This document shows, piece after piece, positions 9,306 to 18,704 of a DNA stretch of 64,000 bases. The first letter of the stretch is position 1. The number at the start of each line of letters is the position of its first letter. A program made the position numbers and the translations under genes. The stretch covers positions 434,001 through 498,000 of the forward strand of contig CAWARA010000015.1 of the NCBI GenBank assembly GCA_963784195.1, written 5' to 3'. The DNA comes from CAVQAH01 sp963784195. GTDB taxonomy: Bacteria; Acidobacteriota; Vicinamibacteria; Vicinamibacterales; 2-12-FULL-66-21. The notes beneath the pieces were generated by a model. The model saw only the letters and a list, made by a program, of their open reading frames with translations. It was not told the DNA's origin and did not search any database.

Positions 9306-11365
9306 CCCATGTAGCGTCCGGCTTCAGCCGGACTTTGATGATACTTGCGCTCGCGACGAGCCTGGTCATTTCGGTTTCGGCGCAGGCGCCGCAGTTCTCC
9401 CACGAACGGCCGCTCTCTTCGGTCTCGGGTCAGCAGCGGTTGACCGTGGATCTGCCTCTGCTTCGCGATGCCGGGCGCTTTCGCGTTCTGCGGCGCGGGG
9501 ACCGATGGATTGCGGACGGCGGGTTGGCGGATCTGCGGCTCTTCCGCGCAGACGGCGGAGCTGTTCCGTACCTGTTGGTGCATGGGCCAGCCACCGAGCC
9601 TGACTGGGTTGACGGCCAATTGCTGCCAATTGCCGCGACCAAGGAGACGAGCGGCTTCGAGGCCGATCTGGGATCAATCCTGCGGGTGGATGCGTTGCGG
9701 CTTGATGGCATTCCCGCGCCGTTCCTCAAGCGGCTGAGGCTCGAGGGCAGCGGCGATCGCGCTCGCTGGACGACGCTTGCGGCCGAAGGGACGCTGTTCG
9801 ATCTGCCCGCCGAACGGATGCGCAAAGTCGATGTGGAGTTCGTCCCGGGCGAGTATCGGTACCTTCGAGTGACGTGGGACGACACGAACAGCGGGCGCGT
9901 TCCAGACCCGCGGCGCGTCGCGGCTCGCCGCACGGCGCGCGCCGCGGCTCCATCTTCACCATCCCCCCAGGCAAACATAGACGTGCCGTTCGAGCGGGGC
10001 GCCAGCGAGCCGGGCCGCAGCCGGTATCGCCTGCGACTTCCGGCCGATCGGTTGCCAATCGTGGCGATCGAGCTCGAGGTTGGAGGAGGGCACGTATTTC
10101 GTCAGGCAACCGTGAGCGAATCCAGATTTCAGGGTTCCGAGGCCGAGCCGATGCAGCTGGGCACCGGCACGCTGAGCCGCGTGGTGAGGGACGGCGTCCA
10201 CGCGTCGAATATGCGGATCGCCATCAGCCCGCCGACCGAATCCGAGATCCATCTGCTGATCGACGATGGCAGCAATCCGCCGCTCGAGGTCATTCGCATC
10301 TCGGCACTGATGGCGGAACTGCCGGTCATTTTTTTCGAGAGTGAGGGCGGCGCGATGATCGCGCGGTACGGAAACCGCACGATGGAGGCGCCGGCCTACG
10401 ACCTCGAGGCGCTGCGCGCGTCCATCGACCCTTCGAAGCTGCCCGACGCAGCATGGGGCGAGCCTCGCGCGGTGATCGAGCGGCCTGGGTCTCCACCTCC
10501 GCCGGTTGGACTCGAGCCCGGCAGCGTTCTCGATCAGACCGGGTTCCGATACGTTCGCCGGATTCCGGGGGCCACTGCGGGGCTGGTTGCTCTCCAGCTC
10601 GACGACGGAGTGCTCGCGAACAGCGCGGGACCGCAGGCTCGATTTTCGGACGTGCGCGTGCTGGACGCGGGCAACCGGCAGATTCCGTATTTGGTTGAGC
10701 GGCGTGATGAGCCGCTCGAAGTGGCGCTCACCCTCGCCCCCACAGTCGATGCGAAAGCTGCCGAGCTGAAGACCGTTCCTGGTCAGCAGCGTTCGATCTA
10801 CCGGGTTTCGCTGCCGCACCATCGGCTTCCGGCTTCCACGTTAGTGCTCGACACATCCGCACGTGTGTTCCAGCGGAGCGTACAGGTTGGTTTCGAGCGT
10901 CCTCCGGACCGTCGGCATCGCGATGCGTGGTTCGACGTGCATTCGACGAGCGTCTGGCGGCACGTGGATCAGCAGACGGCTGCGCCGGCATTGAGCGTCC
11001 GGCTCGAAGGGGACGATCAGCGAGATCTGCTCGTGGTCGTCGACGAGGGAGACAACGCGGCACTGCCGATCACCGGCGCTCGCCTGCTGCTTCCATCCTA
11101 CCGGCTGCGTTTCTATCAGCCACCCGACGCGTCACTCCGCCTGGTGTACGGCCGCGCTGATCTTCAGCCGCCCAGATACGATCTCGCGCTGCTGGCGCAG
11201 CAGGTGATGGGATCCCCCGCGCGTGCGGCAGCCGCTGAACCCGAAAGCGCGGAGCCCCCAGCATCCGCTGCAGGCTCGCTCCTTTCGCCGTGGATGTTCT
11301 GGACCTTCCTGGGTGTCGCGGTTCTGGTCCTGATCGGGTTGATCGCAAGGCTGTCAAAGGCGTAA
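9302..11365 (+). CDS. DUF3999 family exported membrane-anchored protein
   Basis: A 687-residue envelope protein of unknown function that usually neighbours DUF2339 genes. It has an N-terminal signal sequence (LMILALATSLVISVSA), a long beta-rich periplasmic region with repeated discoidin-like segments (for example FRVLRRGDRWIADGGLADLRLF), and a single C-terminal membrane helix (WMFWTFLGVAVLVLIGLIA). I take the ATG at 9302, which overlaps the preceding stop, as the start. The first residues VASGFSRT are encoded by a palindromic repeat, so the functional start could instead be the ATG at 9338 directly before the signal peptide. Coupling with DUF2339 suggests both proteins act in one membrane complex; that is inference. 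Confidence 0.85.
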   Translation: MTHVASGFSRTLMILALATSLVISVSAQAPQFSHERPLSSVSGQQRLTVDLPLLRDAGRFRVLRRGDRWIADGGLADLRLFRADGGAVPYLLVHGPATEPDWVDGQLLPIAATKETSGFEADLGSILRVDALRLDGIPAPFLKRLRLEGSGDRARWTTLAAEGTLFDLPAERMRKVDVEFVPGEYRYLRVTWDDTNSGRVPDPRRVAARRTARAAAPSSPSPQANIDVPFERGASEPGRSRYRLRLPADRLPIVAIELEVGGGHVFRQATVSESRFQGSEAEPMQLGTGTLSRVVRDGVHASNMRIAISPPTESEIHLLIDDGSNPPLEVIRISALMAELPVIFFESEGGAMIARYGNRTMEAPAYDLEALRASIDPSKLPDAAWGEPRAVIERPGSPPPPVGLEPGSVLDQTGFRYVRRIPGATAGLVALQLDDGVLANSAGPQARFSDVRVLDAGNRQIPYLVERRDEPLEVALTLAPTVDAKAAELKTVPGQQRSIYRVSLPHHRLPASTLVLDTSARVFQRSVQVGFERPPDRRHRDAWFDVHSTSVWRHVDQQTAAPALSVRLEGDDQRDLLVVVDEGDNAALPITGARLLLPSYRLRFYQPPDASLRLVYGRADLQPPRYDLALLAQQVMGSPARAAAAEPESAEPPASAAGSLLSPWMFWTFLGVAVLVLIGLIARLSKA
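9311..9333. repeat. REP-like palindrome (GTCCGGCTTCAGCCGGAC type) in a 5' coding end
   Basis: GTCCGGCTTCAGCCGGAC is a near-perfect palindrome preceded by GTAGC. Related palindromes occur at 36988-37012 and 37087-37110 (with GCCACG on the other side) and, in a longer form, at 44534-44562. This copy encodes part of VASGFSRT at the start of the DUF3999 protein. Confidence 0.6.
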
Positions 11366-11368
11366 TAC

Positions 11369-11516
11369 GTGCGACGTGCGACGTGCGGACGTGCTGCTTG
11401 TCACGTGCGACGTGCTACGTGCGACGTGCGCGTCACGTGCACGTGCACGTCGCACGTCGCACGTCGCACGTCGGCACGTCGGCACGTCGCACGTCAGGCA
11501 CGTCGCACGTAGCACG
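11369..11516. repeat. ACGTGC heptamer array with inverted halves
   Basis: About 150 bp consists almost entirely of the units GACGTGC or its reverse complement GCACGTC. The first half is mainly in one orientation and the second in the other, so the array can fold into a long hairpin around 11430-11450. It lies between the DUF3999 stop and the convergent dipeptidase gene and would be read as a cysteine- and arginine-rich tail if the dipeptidase frame is not corrected. Confidence 0.8.
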
Positions 11517-12964
11517 TCACTGCAGTCGCACGTTCTTCTTTGCGACCTTCTCACCTGCTCCATCACCCGCAGCAGGTTGCCGCTCCAGATCTTGCCGATC
11601 TGTTCCTCGCTGTAACCGCGGCGGACGAGCTCGAGCGTCACGTTGAAGGTCTCGCTGGCGTCGTTCCAGCCGTCGATCCCGCCGCCGCCATCGAAGTCGG
11701 ACGAGATGCCCACGTGATCGATGCCGATCTTCTTGACGATGTAGTCGATGTGATCGACGAAGTCCTTGACGTTCGCACGGGGAGGCGGTGGGAACTTCGC
11801 GTCGATCGCTTCGAGCTGCTTGTCCAGCTCGGCGCGGCGTTCAGGCGCCAGCGCCGCCAGCGCGGCGCCTCGCCCGCCGCCGCCTCCGCCGCCGCGGCCA
11901 CCACCACCGCCACCTCGAGCCGCATTCTGCGATGTGCAGCCCGGAGGATTCGTTGGCCCGCCCGCGGCTCCACGTCCGCCGCGGCCACCGCGTCCGCCAA
12001 CCGATCCTGCCGGCAGGGAGAACTCCTGTTCGAGCTTGGCGATCGCCGCCTGCCGCTCCGCCGACGGCACCGGGACCTTCACGTAGCCCGCCAGCGCAAC
12101 GGCCTGCGCCACGCCGCCATTCTTCTTCAGTGCCAGCAACTGCTCGTCGTCCAGGTTTCGGCTGTGGTTCGCAATGGCGCGCGAGCCCGAGTGGGAAGCG
12201 ATCACCGGAGCCTTGGAGAGCGCCATCGCCTGCAGGTTTGCCTGCTTCGACGGATGGGAAATGTCCACCATGATGCCCAGGCGGTTGGCTTCTTCGATCA
12301 CCTGCTTGCCGAGCGGCGAGAGCCCGTTGTGCGCCCACTGATTGTTGGCCTCGCCGGTGTTGGAGTCGGCGAGCTGGCTGTGGCCGTTGTGGGCGAGCGA
12401 CAGGTAGCGTCCGCCGCGATCGTAGAACTCCTTCGACGCGCTTGATGTCCTCGCCGATCGGGTAGCCGTTTTCGATCCCGATCACGGCGACTTTTCTTCC
12501 CGACGCGGCGATCTTCCGCACGTCAGCCGCCGTCAGCGCCAGGCCGATCTTGTCCGGCGCGATCACCTCGGCCAGCCGATGGATCGCGTCGAACTTCTCG
12601 ACCGCCTGCTTGTAGGCGTTGTCGTACCCCTCGGGCGTCAGCGCGCCCTGGCCTACGTAGACGATGAAGAACGACACGTCGAGGCCGCCGGCTACCATCT
12701 TCGGCAGGTTCACCTGGTTGGTGAGCGGCATCGTGTAGTTGCATTCGGCCGTGAAGTAATTCGGATTGATGTCGTTGTGCGTGTCGAGCGTGATCACGCG
12801 CTCGTGGATCGCCTTCGCTTTCGCAATCAGTGCCTGATCGGGTTGCTGCTCGCCGAACTCAGCCGGCCGCTGATCGTCGGGCCTTCCGCCGCCAGCGGGC
12901 GAGGGGTTGAAAAACTGACAAGGACCAGTGCGGCCGCGCCGCACGCGGTCAAAAGACTTCTCAT
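11517..12964 (-). CDS. Secreted membrane dipeptidase (peptidase M19), frameshifted
   Basis: A zinc dipeptidase of the renal dipeptidase family, hydrolysing dipeptides outside the cytoplasm. A signal peptide (MRSLLTACGAAALVLVSFS) starts at ATG 12964, with GGAGG six bases upstream. The metal-site segments LDTHNDINPNY (HxD), PVIASHSGSRAI and HVGISSDFDGG are present. A Gly/Arg-rich low-complexity loop, typical of secreted acidobacterial enzymes, is inserted around 11870-12010. The frame changes near 12890, 12430 and 11545. Correcting the last one gives the end VEKVAKKNVRLQ and a stop at 11517-11519, just before the ACGTGC array; uncorrected, the frame reads through the array to 11354. Length is about 480 residues. 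Confidence 0.85.
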
Positions 12965-13141
12965 ACGCATCCTCCGTGCCGCCAATCGCAGGCGGCCAGT
13001 GGGAGGATGATACTGCATTCAGTTGGTCGTGAAGGGGGTTAACTCCCAACCTCGACTCCATCTGCCGTGATGCTGGTCCGCGCATCTGAAGTTTGTCTTT
13101 GGCAGAAACGGCGCCTGCGAAGAGATCACAGGAGATCAGCG

Positions 13142-13178
13142 AGATCAGGAGGAAGAGGAACCAAAGGTCTCCTGATCT
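13142..13178. repeat. 10-bp inverted repeat in intergenic region
   Basis: AGATCAGGAG and CTCCTGATCT are separated by 17 bases. The preceding bases contain further AGATCA words. It lies between the stop of the ADOP permease and the start of the M19 gene (both on the minus strand), where it could act as a weak transcript end or be a decayed repeat. Confidence 0.45.
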
Positions 13179-13223
13179 TCTGGACTCGTGTTCACGATTG
13201 ACGAGCAGCGATCTGGGGTAATC

Positions 13224-15932
13224 TTACTCCGCCCTCAACGCCACAACCGGATCGATCGCCGCAGCCCGGCGCGCCGGGATGTAGCCTGCGGCAAGGGCCG
13301 CGAGAATCAGGACGGCGGCGAGGGCAGCGGTGAGCCTCACATCGCTGGTGGCGGCGCCGAGCAGGCCGGCTTCGATCAGGCGGCCCAGCGCGAATGAGAG
13401 CAGCAGACCGAGACCGACCCCGATGGCGGTGAGACGTCCGGCCTGGCCGACGGTGAGGCGCACGACGTCGCGGGCGGTGGCGCCGAGGGCCATGCGGACG
13501 CCGATCTCGTGGGTGCGTTGGGTGACGAAGTAGGCCATCACGCCGTAGACGCCGACGATCGCCAGCATCAGCGCGAGCGTGCCGAAGATCGACATGATCG
13601 CCGCAGCGTAGCGAAGGCCGAGGGTGCGCTCGTACAGGAGCGTGCGGAGAGTCAGCACATCGAACACGGGCTGTGCCGGATCGACGGCGCGGATCGCGCG
13701 TCGCGCGTCCGGCGCGATCGACGCGGGATCGCCAGATGTTCGGACCAGCGCCGCCATGTACCCGACCGGTGCCTGTGCGAACGGACGGTAGAGCGTCGGG
13801 ACATTCCGGCTGATGAACCAGTCGTGAATGATGTCACCGCAGACGCCGATCACGGTCATGTATTGTCCGGTGCCGACTTTGATCCGGCGGCCGATCGGGT
13901 CTTCGTTGGGCCAGTAGCGTTTCGCCAGCGATTCCGAGACGACGGCGACCGGTTGCGTGCCCTCGCGATCGGCATCGGTGAAGCTTCGGCCCGTTCGGAT
14001 TGGAATGCCCAGCGTGTCGAAGATACCCGGCGTGGCAACGCGGTACGCAACGCTTGGCGGGTTGGCAGGATCGGGGTTCGGACGGCCGTCGATCTCGATC
14101 TGCCGGCTGCTGTTGCTGCCGACGGCGGGCGGAATGTTGACCGCCGCCGCGACCTGCACGCCGGGGATTTCGCGCATGTTCGCGACGAGGTCCTGCGCGA
14201 AGCGGCGTCTGGCACCCTCATCCGGATAGGCGCCGTCGCCGAGCACGATCGACATCGACAGGACGCCATCCGGGTTGTAGCCCTGCGGGCCGTTCAGGAA
14301 CCGGTGCACGCTGAGCGCGCTCAGACCTGAGGCGACGAGAAGCGGCAGCGCGAGCGCCATTTCCGCGATCACCAGCGCACGCCGGAGGCGAACGCGGCTG
14401 CCGCTGGTCGTGCTGCGGCCGCCGTCTTTCAGCGATTCCGACAGCCGCGGACGCGCGGACTGAATGGCCGGGACCAGACCGAAGACCATGGCCGTCACGA
14501 ATGCGAGCGCAGCCGTGAAGGCGAAGAGCCGCAGGTCGACGTTCAGCTCGTTCCAGCCGGCAACGAAGCGGACGACCTTTGCCGGCATCGAGTTGCGCAG
14601 CGCGTCGAGGCTGACCCACGCGATGGCGAGCGCCACCGGCACCGACGCGAGCGACACAATCGTGCTCTCGATGAGCAGCTCGCGGACGATGCGAATCCGG
14701 CTGGCCCCTATCGCCAGCCGCACCGCCATCTCGCGCTGCCGCTCCGCGCCACGTGCCAGGAGCAGATTGGCCACGTTGGCGCCGGCAATCAACAGCACGA
14801 AGATCGCGGATGCCTGCCACAGCGAAAGGATCGGCCCGAGGCCGACGTCGAGCATGCCCTGCGCGAGCGTGTAGACGCGGGCGTTGAAGCCGCGATTGGT
14901 GTCCGGGTGGTCTGCGGTGAGGCGCTCGTTGATGACGGCCATTTGCGCCTTCGCATCCTCGAGCGTGCGGCCAGGCGCCAGACGCCCGATCACTGTGAGG
15001 TACCGCGAGCGGCGGTTCGCAGCGGTTTCCGCGTTGAAGGCCAGCGCACCCCAGAGCTCCGCGCCGAGCGGGAAGTCGAAGTTCTTCGGCGCGATGCCGA
15101 TCACCTCGTATTGCGTGCCGTCGATTTGCACGGTGCGTCCGACCAGCGCCGGATCGCCGGCGAATCGCCGCTGCCACAGGCCGTGGCTGAGAATCACGCG
15201 CCGGTGCGCGCCGACCGTTTCTTCTTCTTTCGTAAAGTTCCGGCCGAGAGCGGGCTGCACGCCGATCGCCGGCAGGAAGTCCGCCGAGACAAAGAACCCG
15301 GCGACACGCTCCGGCTCGTCACGGCCGACGAGATTGGCATCCCACCACTCGTAGGCCGCCAGCCGCTCGAACACATCCGCCTGCTTCTTCCAATCGAGAA
15401 AATCGGCAGGCGAGACCGTCTCGCGCCGATCGATAGAGTCGTCCCGCGTGTGCGAGAGGAGCACGATGCGGTCGACGTCGGGCATCGTGTAGGGGCGCAG
15501 GACGAGCGCATCGATGATCGAGAAGATCGCCGCGTTGGCGCCGAGGCCCAGGGCCAGCGTGAGGATCAGGACCGCGGACAGCGCCGGCCGCTGGAGGATG
15601 GCGCGGCAGGCATGACGGATTTCGAGGCCAATCGTGCGCATGAAAACGTCTCCCTTGGGGGCGGGCAGGTGGGGCACATCACGGGCGCGCCGACCCGCCT
15701 CCGCCGTGCCAGCCTCGAGGGCGCGGCTTCGGCGAGGCAGGCGGGTCGCGAGCGCGCGTCCGCTGAGCCGAACGGCCTGCATCCAGTACCACATCGCGGC
15801 GCGTGCGGGCGATCGCTGCGCATGGGCCGCGTGCTCTTCGAACAGGTCGCCGAGGATCCCCTCGGCTCGCGGCCCAGGCCCCAGCGCCATGACAAGCAGA
15901 CGTTCCGCACGCGCGGGCGGATGAGGCGTCAT
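13224..15932 (-). CDS. ADOP-type FtsX/MacB-like ABC transporter permease
   Basis: A 902-residue 'Acidobacterial duplicated orphan permease'. The N-terminal 70 residues (RAEGILGDLFEEHAA, MWYWMQAVR) are a permease prefix domain of the second type. Two FtsX/MacB units follow, each with a periplasmic MacB-like domain and hydrophobic helices; conserved pieces include LTLALGLGANAAIFSIIDA, NVANLLLARGAERQREMAVR and GVYGVMAYFVTQRTHEIGVR. The C-terminus PARRAAAIDPVVALRAE is the family signature. No ATPase gene is adjacent, as expected for the 'orphan' family; substrate unknown. The start ATG at 15932 overlaps the PadR stop by four bases, so the two genes form one operon. The reading frame is intact. 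Confidence 0.93.
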   Translation of the reverse strand: MTPHPPARAERLLVMALGPGPRAEGILGDLFEEHAAHAQRSPARAAMWYWMQAVRLSGRALATRLPRRSRALEAGTAEAGRRARDVPHLPAPKGDVFMRTIGLEIRHACRAILQRPALSAVLILTLALGLGANAAIFSIIDALVLRPYTMPDVDRIVLLSHTRDDSIDRRETVSPADFLDWKKQADVFERLAAYEWWDANLVGRDEPERVAGFFVSADFLPAIGVQPALGRNFTKEEETVGAHRRVILSHGLWQRRFAGDPALVGRTVQIDGTQYEVIGIAPKNFDFPLGAELWGALAFNAETAANRRSRYLTVIGRLAPGRTLEDAKAQMAVINERLTADHPDTNRGFNARVYTLAQGMLDVGLGPILSLWQASAIFVLLIAGANVANLLLARGAERQREMAVRLAIGASRIRIVRELLIESTIVSLASVPVALAIAWVSLDALRNSMPAKVVRFVAGWNELNVDLRLFAFTAALAFVTAMVFGLVPAIQSARPRLSESLKDGGRSTTSGSRVRLRRALVIAEMALALPLLVASGLSALSVHRFLNGPQGYNPDGVLSMSIVLGDGAYPDEGARRRFAQDLVANMREIPGVQVAAAVNIPPAVGSNSSRQIEIDGRPNPDPANPPSVAYRVATPGIFDTLGIPIRTGRSFTDADREGTQPVAVVSESLAKRYWPNEDPIGRRIKVGTGQYMTVIGVCGDIIHDWFISRNVPTLYRPFAQAPVGYMAALVRTSGDPASIAPDARRAIRAVDPAQPVFDVLTLRTLLYERTLGLRYAAAIMSIFGTLALMLAIVGVYGVMAYFVTQRTHEIGVRMALGATARDVVRLTVGQAGRLTAIGVGLGLLLSFALGRLIEAGLLGAATSDVRLTAALAAVLILAALAAGYIPARRAAAIDPVVALRAE

Positions 15933-16261
15933 CGCTCGAGCGTCCCTTCCAGCCCCTGCCAGAGTTGAAGTAAGGAGTGCCGCGCCGCCTTGATGGCGTC
16001 GAGTCCCGCCGGCGTGACCGCGTAGTACCGTCGCGAGCGGCCACCGCGCTCCGGCAACGGCGCGCTCATCCGCGACACGACGAACTGCTTCGCCTCGAGC
16101 CGTTCCAGCGCCGTGTACAACGCGCCGCGCGCCACCGAGCGTCCCGTCCGCTCCTCGATCTCCTGACGCAACGGGATCGCATACGCGTCGTCACCCAGTC
16201 TCAAAATGGCGAGTAAGACGATCTGCTCGAACATCGGCCTCGTGTCTGCATTGTAGGCCAT
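15929..16261 (-). CDS. PadR family transcriptional regulator
   Basis: A 110-residue winged-helix repressor of the short PadR class. The helix-turn-helix region is QIVLLAILRLGDDAYAIPLRQEIEERTGR, and the recognition helix plus wing is ALYTALERLEAKQFV followed by GGRSRRYYAVT. A C-terminal helix for dimerisation is present. The preferred start is 16261; an internal ATG at 16234 is possible. It heads a two-gene unit with the downstream ADOP permease and is presumed to control it. Confidence 0.9.
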   Translation of the reverse strand: MAYNADTRPMFEQIVLLAILRLGDDAYAIPLRQEIEERTGRSVARGALYTALERLEAKQFVVSRMSAPLPERGGRSRRYYAVTPAGLDAIKAARHSLLQLWQGLEGTLER

Positions 16262-16314
16262 ATACGAATTCGCGCCAGTTTGGTTCGTAATTCCCGGACG
16301 GTTGGAAGCTGTAT

Positions 16315-16384
16315 TCCAGCAGCGCGGCTCTTTAGAGCCGCGTCACCGACTGTGACGCGCGGCTGAAGCCGCGCGCTGCTGGAG
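16315..16384. repeat. Paired inverted REP element (REPIN-like)
   Basis: Two palindromic repeats in opposite orientation: CAGCAGCGCGGCTC...GAGCCGCGTCA, a five-base centre, then TGACGCGCGGCT...GCGCGCTGCTGG. The whole 70 bp folds into one hairpin with internal cruciforms. The single-repeat core (CAGCAGCGCGG...CCGCGTCA) recurs at 28616-28650 and 50964-50992. It lies between the PadR and S9 peptidase genes. Confidence 0.75.
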
Positions 16385-16471
16385 CGTTGGTACGAACCGC
16401 GGCGATCGAGCGCCTGTAGTAAGATTGTTCAATCTTTCCGGGACTTTTTGGCGATTAGAGGAGTCATCATC

Positions 16472-18704
16472 GTGACCGACTGCGCCGCGAAGGGGATCGT
16501 TCGCGTCCTGCTGGGTGTGGTTCTGGTGGCTGGGCTGCTGCAGGCGCCAACCGGCGCGCAGGACCGGCTGAAGGGCATGCCGGGCTACCAGCAGTATCAG
16601 AAAATGGTGGCCAGCTCGGCCGGTGGAGTCCTCCAATCCGGCGCGATCAACGCCGACTGGAGCGCCGACGGCGGGAGCTTCGAGTACACCCTCGACGGCA
16701 AGCGGTTCAAGTACGACGTCGCCGCGAAGAATGCCACCGAGATCGGTCCGGCGCCTGACGCCGGTGCGGGGCGTGGCGGACGCGGCGGCCGTGGTGGTGC
16801 ACCCGGAGTGGAGCGCGGACGCCAGGCGGTTTCCGCCGATTCGCCCGACGGCAAGCTGAAGGCCCTCTACAAGGATCGCAACCTCTGGATCGCCGATGCG
16901 AGCGGTGCCAACCCGGTCAGCGATCACGACCGATGGCAGCGAGCAGGCTCGAATCAAGTACGGAACGGCCAGCTGGGTGTACGGCGAGGAGCTCGGGCAG
17001 CGCACGGCAATGTGGTGGTCGCCCGACAGCACCAAGATTGCCTACTACCGGTTCGACGAGAAGCAGGTCCCCGATTACATCCTGCAACTGGATCAGACGC
17101 AGGTTCAGAGCAAGGCCGACGTCGAGGCGTATCCGAAGGCAGGCGCGCCCAATCCGATCGTCGAGCTGTTCGTGTACGACGTTGCCACCAAAAAGAGCAC
17201 CAAGGTTGACGTTCGCGACGGCAAGCCCTTCGACAACTCCGTCGTCGGCCACTACGTCTATCGCGTGGCGTGGTCTCCGGACGGAACCGAGCTGCTGTTC
17301 AACCGGACCAACCGTCGTCAGAACATCCTCGAGTTCATCGCGGCCAACCCGGCGACCGGCGCCACGCGGGTGATCGTCCACGAAGAGTGGCCGACCGGCT
17401 GGGTCACCAACAGCCCCGCGATGCAGTTCCTCAAGGACAACAACCGGTTCATCTGGGAGTCCGAGCGGAACGGCTGGGCGAACCTGTATCTCTACGATCT
17501 GAGCGGCAAGCTGATAGCGCCGCTGACGAACCACACGACGTTCGAAGTTGGCGCGGTCGTGAAGGTGGACGAGACGGCGGGTGTGGTGTTCTACACCGCG
17601 CGCAGCGGCGACAACCACATGAAGATGCAGCTGCATCGCGTCGGCCTCGACGGCAAGGGTGATGTTCGCCTCACCGATCCCGCGTTCAATCACACGATCG
17701 GCGCGTGCACCGGCGCGACGCCGTTCGGCGGCGGCGGACGAGGCGGGCAGGGCGGCGGCTCGTGCGGCATCTCGCCCGACAACCGCTACTTCGTCGACAC
17801 CTATCAGACCCACAACACGCCGCCGGCAACCCGCTTGATCGACGGCAACGGCAAGGTCGTGGCGGAACTGGCCAAGAGCGACATGACGAAGTTCGAACAG
17901 CTCGGGCTGAAGAAGGCCGAGATGTTCACCTACAAGGCGGCGGACGGCAAGACTACGCTGCGCGGACTGATTCAGTTTCCATCGAACTTCGATCCGTCGA
18001 AGAAATATCCCGTGCTGATGCCGGTCTATGGCGGCCCCGCCTCTGGCGGGAATACCGCGCGCGAAACGTTCATCACGCCATCTCCGCTCACCGAGTACGG
18101 ATTCCTCGTCGTCAATCTCGACTCGCGTGCCGCACCGGGGATGGGCAAGCGTCAGCTCGACAGCATCTACATGAAGCTCGGACAGGTCGAGATGGACGAC
18201 ATGGCGGAGGGCATCAAGGCGCTCGCGAGCCGGTCCTACGTGGACAAGGCGCGCGTCGGCGTCTACGGCACGTCGTACGGCGGGTACTCGTCAGCGATGT
18301 TGCTGCTGCGGCATCCCGACGTCTTCGCCGCCGCCTCCGCTTCGTCGCCGGTGACCGCGTGGTACCACTACGACAGCATCTACACCGAGCGATACATGTG
18401 GATCCCGCAGGAGAACAAGGAAGGCTATGAAGCGGGCAGCGCGATGAACCTGGCGAAGAACCTGAAGGGCCGGTTGATGCTCTACTACGGGACCGCCGAC
18501 AACAACGTGCACCCGTCGAACTCGATGCAGCTCATCGCCGCGCTGCAGCAGGCGGGCAAGAGCTTCGACCTGCAGGTCGGACCCGACCGCGGCCACTCGG
18601 GTATCAACAACGATCGGATGATGGAGTTCTTCATCGAGAACCTGATCGTCAAGGCCGGGGTGCCGCCGACCAGACTTCTGATTTGGTCACTTGAGCCAGC
18701 TTAG
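16472..18704 (+). CDS. Secreted S9 (DPP4-like) prolyl peptidase, one frameshift
   Basis: A serine peptidase of the dipeptidyl-peptidase IV type that removes dipeptides from peptide N-termini outside the cytoplasm. GTG at 16472 is chosen because AGAGGAG lies eight bases upstream and a signal peptide follows (VRVLLGVVLVAGLL). The beta-propeller contains two Gly/Arg-rich insertions (about 16770 and 17725). The catalytic domain has the nucleophile in GTSYGGYSS, the Asp in YYGTADNNVHP and the His in GPDRGHSG. One frame change near 16910 (after the segment LWIADASGANPV) is needed to join the two parts. Total length is about 744 residues. Its last 56 bases overlap the convergent rtcR gene. Confidence 0.88.

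Noticed and set aside
11369..11516. Possible CRISPR array or C-terminal protein repeat of the dipeptidase
   Set aside because: The heptamer unit has no spacers, and the apparent Cys/Arg-rich protein tail vanishes when the one-base shift near 11545 is corrected.
16315..16384. Intrinsic terminator
   Set aside because: The palindrome lies between two gene starts (divergent PadR and S9 genes), lacks a U-run, and matches REP copies elsewhere.
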